In this document: piece by piece, positions 18,410 to 19,143 of the stretch
Position numbering within the stretch: position 1 is the first letter of the stretch
Layout of the letters: the number at the start of each line of letters is the position of its first letter
Assembly: GCA_027033555.1 (NCBI GenBank)
Contig: JALVLE010000416.1
Span: 1-19,143 of the forward strand
Source: Caldifarciminota bacterium
Lineage (GTDB): Bacteria > Hydrothermota > Hydrothermia > UBA1063 > CAJXJZ01
DNA: 19,143 bases
Direction of reading: 5' to 3'
Notes under the pieces: model-generated
Told to the model about the DNA's origin: nothing
The model's database searches: none
What the model saw: the letters and a program-made list of their open reading frames with translations, nothing else
Program-made: the position numbers and the translations under genes

Positions 18410-19143
18410 ATGGCAAAGCAGAAATTTGAAAGAACCAAACCACATCTCAATGTCGGTACAATAGGGCACGTGGACCATGGAAAGACGACCCTTACTGCGG
18501 CAATCACAAAAGTGCTTGCACAGAAGGGTCTTGCCCAGGAAATGGACTACGACCAGGTAGCTAAGGCAGACGCAAAGCTCTTCAGAAGAGATGCTACAAA
18601 AATATTGACGGTTAACATTGCACATGTGGAGTATGAGACTGAAAAGCGTCACTATGCTCATATAGACTGTCCAGGACATCACGACTACATTAAAAACATG
18701 ATATCAGGTGCGGCTCAGATGGACGGTGCAATTTTGGTGGTATCCGCTCCAGACAGTGTTATGCCTCAGACCAGAGAGCACGTGCTACTTGCAAGACAGG
18801 TTAATGTGCCATACATAGTGGTTTTTATTAACAAGGTTGACCTCGTTGATGACCCCGAGCTTATTGAACTCGTAGAGCTTGAGGTGAGAGATCTCCTTAA
18901 CAAATACGAGTTTCCTGGTGACGAAGTTCCTATTATCAAGGGTTCTGCTCTTAAAGCATTACAGAATCCTACTGATCCTGAGGCCACAAAGCCCATATTT
19001 GAGCTTCTTGATGCAATGGATAACTACATACCTGAACCAGTAAGAGAAGTTGACAAGCCTTTCCTTATGGCAATTGAGGACGTGTTTTCTATCACAGGTC
19101 GTGGAACAGTGGTAACAGGTAGAGTTGAACGTGGAAGATTGAC
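18410..19143 (+). CDS. tuf: Elongation factor Tu with a non-canonical switch I, 3'-truncated by the window edge
   Basis: The first 244 residues are visible (E. coli EF-Tu has 394). It delivers aminoacyl-tRNA to the ribosome as a GTP complex. P-loop GHVDHGKT (19-26), DCPGH (86-90), NKVD (141-144) and SALK (179-182) are intact, and domain II starts normally ([20 protein letters not shown]). Between Y47 and E76 the switch I region has 30 residues where the family has 25, and the effector motif RGITI is KILTV (64-68). The Mg-binding Thr is kept (T67), while the Arg and Gly are lost and D51 is Ala. The residue after the catalytic H90 is His rather than Ala, and ADGPMPQT reads PDSVMPQT. The frame is uninterrupted and codon use matches the neighbours. 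GGAGG at 18398-18402 serves ATG 18410, 13 bases after fusA. Confidence 0.96.
   Translation, partial: MAKQKFERTKPHLNVGTIGHVDHGKTTLTAAITKVLAQKGLAQEMDYDQVAKADAKLFRRDATKILTVNIAHVEYETEKRHYAHIDCPGHHDYIKNMISGAAQMDGAILVVSAPDSVMPQTREHVLLARQVNVPYIVVFINKVDLVDDPELIELVELEVRDLLNKYEFPGDEVPIIKGSALKALQNPTDPEATKPIFELLDAMDNYIPEPVREVDKPFLMAIEDVFSITGRGTVVTGRVERGRL

Noticed and set aside
18560..18613. Compensating frameshifts (sequencing error) as the cause of the odd EF-Tu switch I
   Set aside because: Reading the stretch in the next frame gives a stop and no RGITI-like sequence. The retained Thr and hydrophobic pattern and the exact multiple-of-three change argue for a real in-frame difference.

Overview
The window is a bacterial chromosome segment of moderate G+C. 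Its CDSs favour AGA/AGG arginine codons and encode Lys/Glu-rich proteins, a pattern common in thermophiles. About three quarters of it is the core transcription-translation supercluster. Two things hint at lineage: a C-terminal sorting-type domain on the secreted subtilase at the left edge, and an SI3-like insertion of about 180 residues in the RpoC trigger loop. Both fit the FCB group or a neighbouring candidate phylum such as the WOR-3/Hydrothermae kind. This is an inference; no phylogeny could be run.

Left flank (1-4158): the 3' part of a secreted S8 peptidase with a propeller-like segment next to its His motif; a convergent, slightly overlapping diiron beta-lactamase-fold protein of the ODP type whose C-terminal domain is not flavodoxin; a CAT-anticodon elongator tRNA on the minus strand with a near-consensus promoter; and an OFA-type MFS transporter.

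Core region (4136-15390): a perfect consensus sigma-70 promoter, overlapping the end of the transporter gene, reads into tRNA-fMet, tRNA-Trp, rpmG, secE, nusG, rplK, rplA, rplJ, rplL, rpoB and rpoC. The genes are tightly packed. The one sizeable gap, between rplL and rpoB, holds a 15-bp hairpin followed by a U-tract and looks like an attenuator. This layout ties together initiator tRNA, ribosomal stalk proteins, the Sec translocon subunit, NusG and the RNA polymerase large subunits.

Str region (15428-19143): its own promoter, then rpsL, rpsG, fusA and the 5' 60% of tuf. The two elongation factor genes are the most unusual part. The tuf product keeps the P-loop, DCPGH, NKxD and SALK motifs, but its switch I effector loop is 5 residues longer than usual, the near-universal RGITI has become KILTV, and the residue after the catalytic His is His instead of Ala. 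The EF-G has an ordinary GTPase domain, but the tip of domain IV, which enters the decoding centre, is rewritten and lacks the usual conserved His. Having both changes in one operon is the main lead for follow-up.
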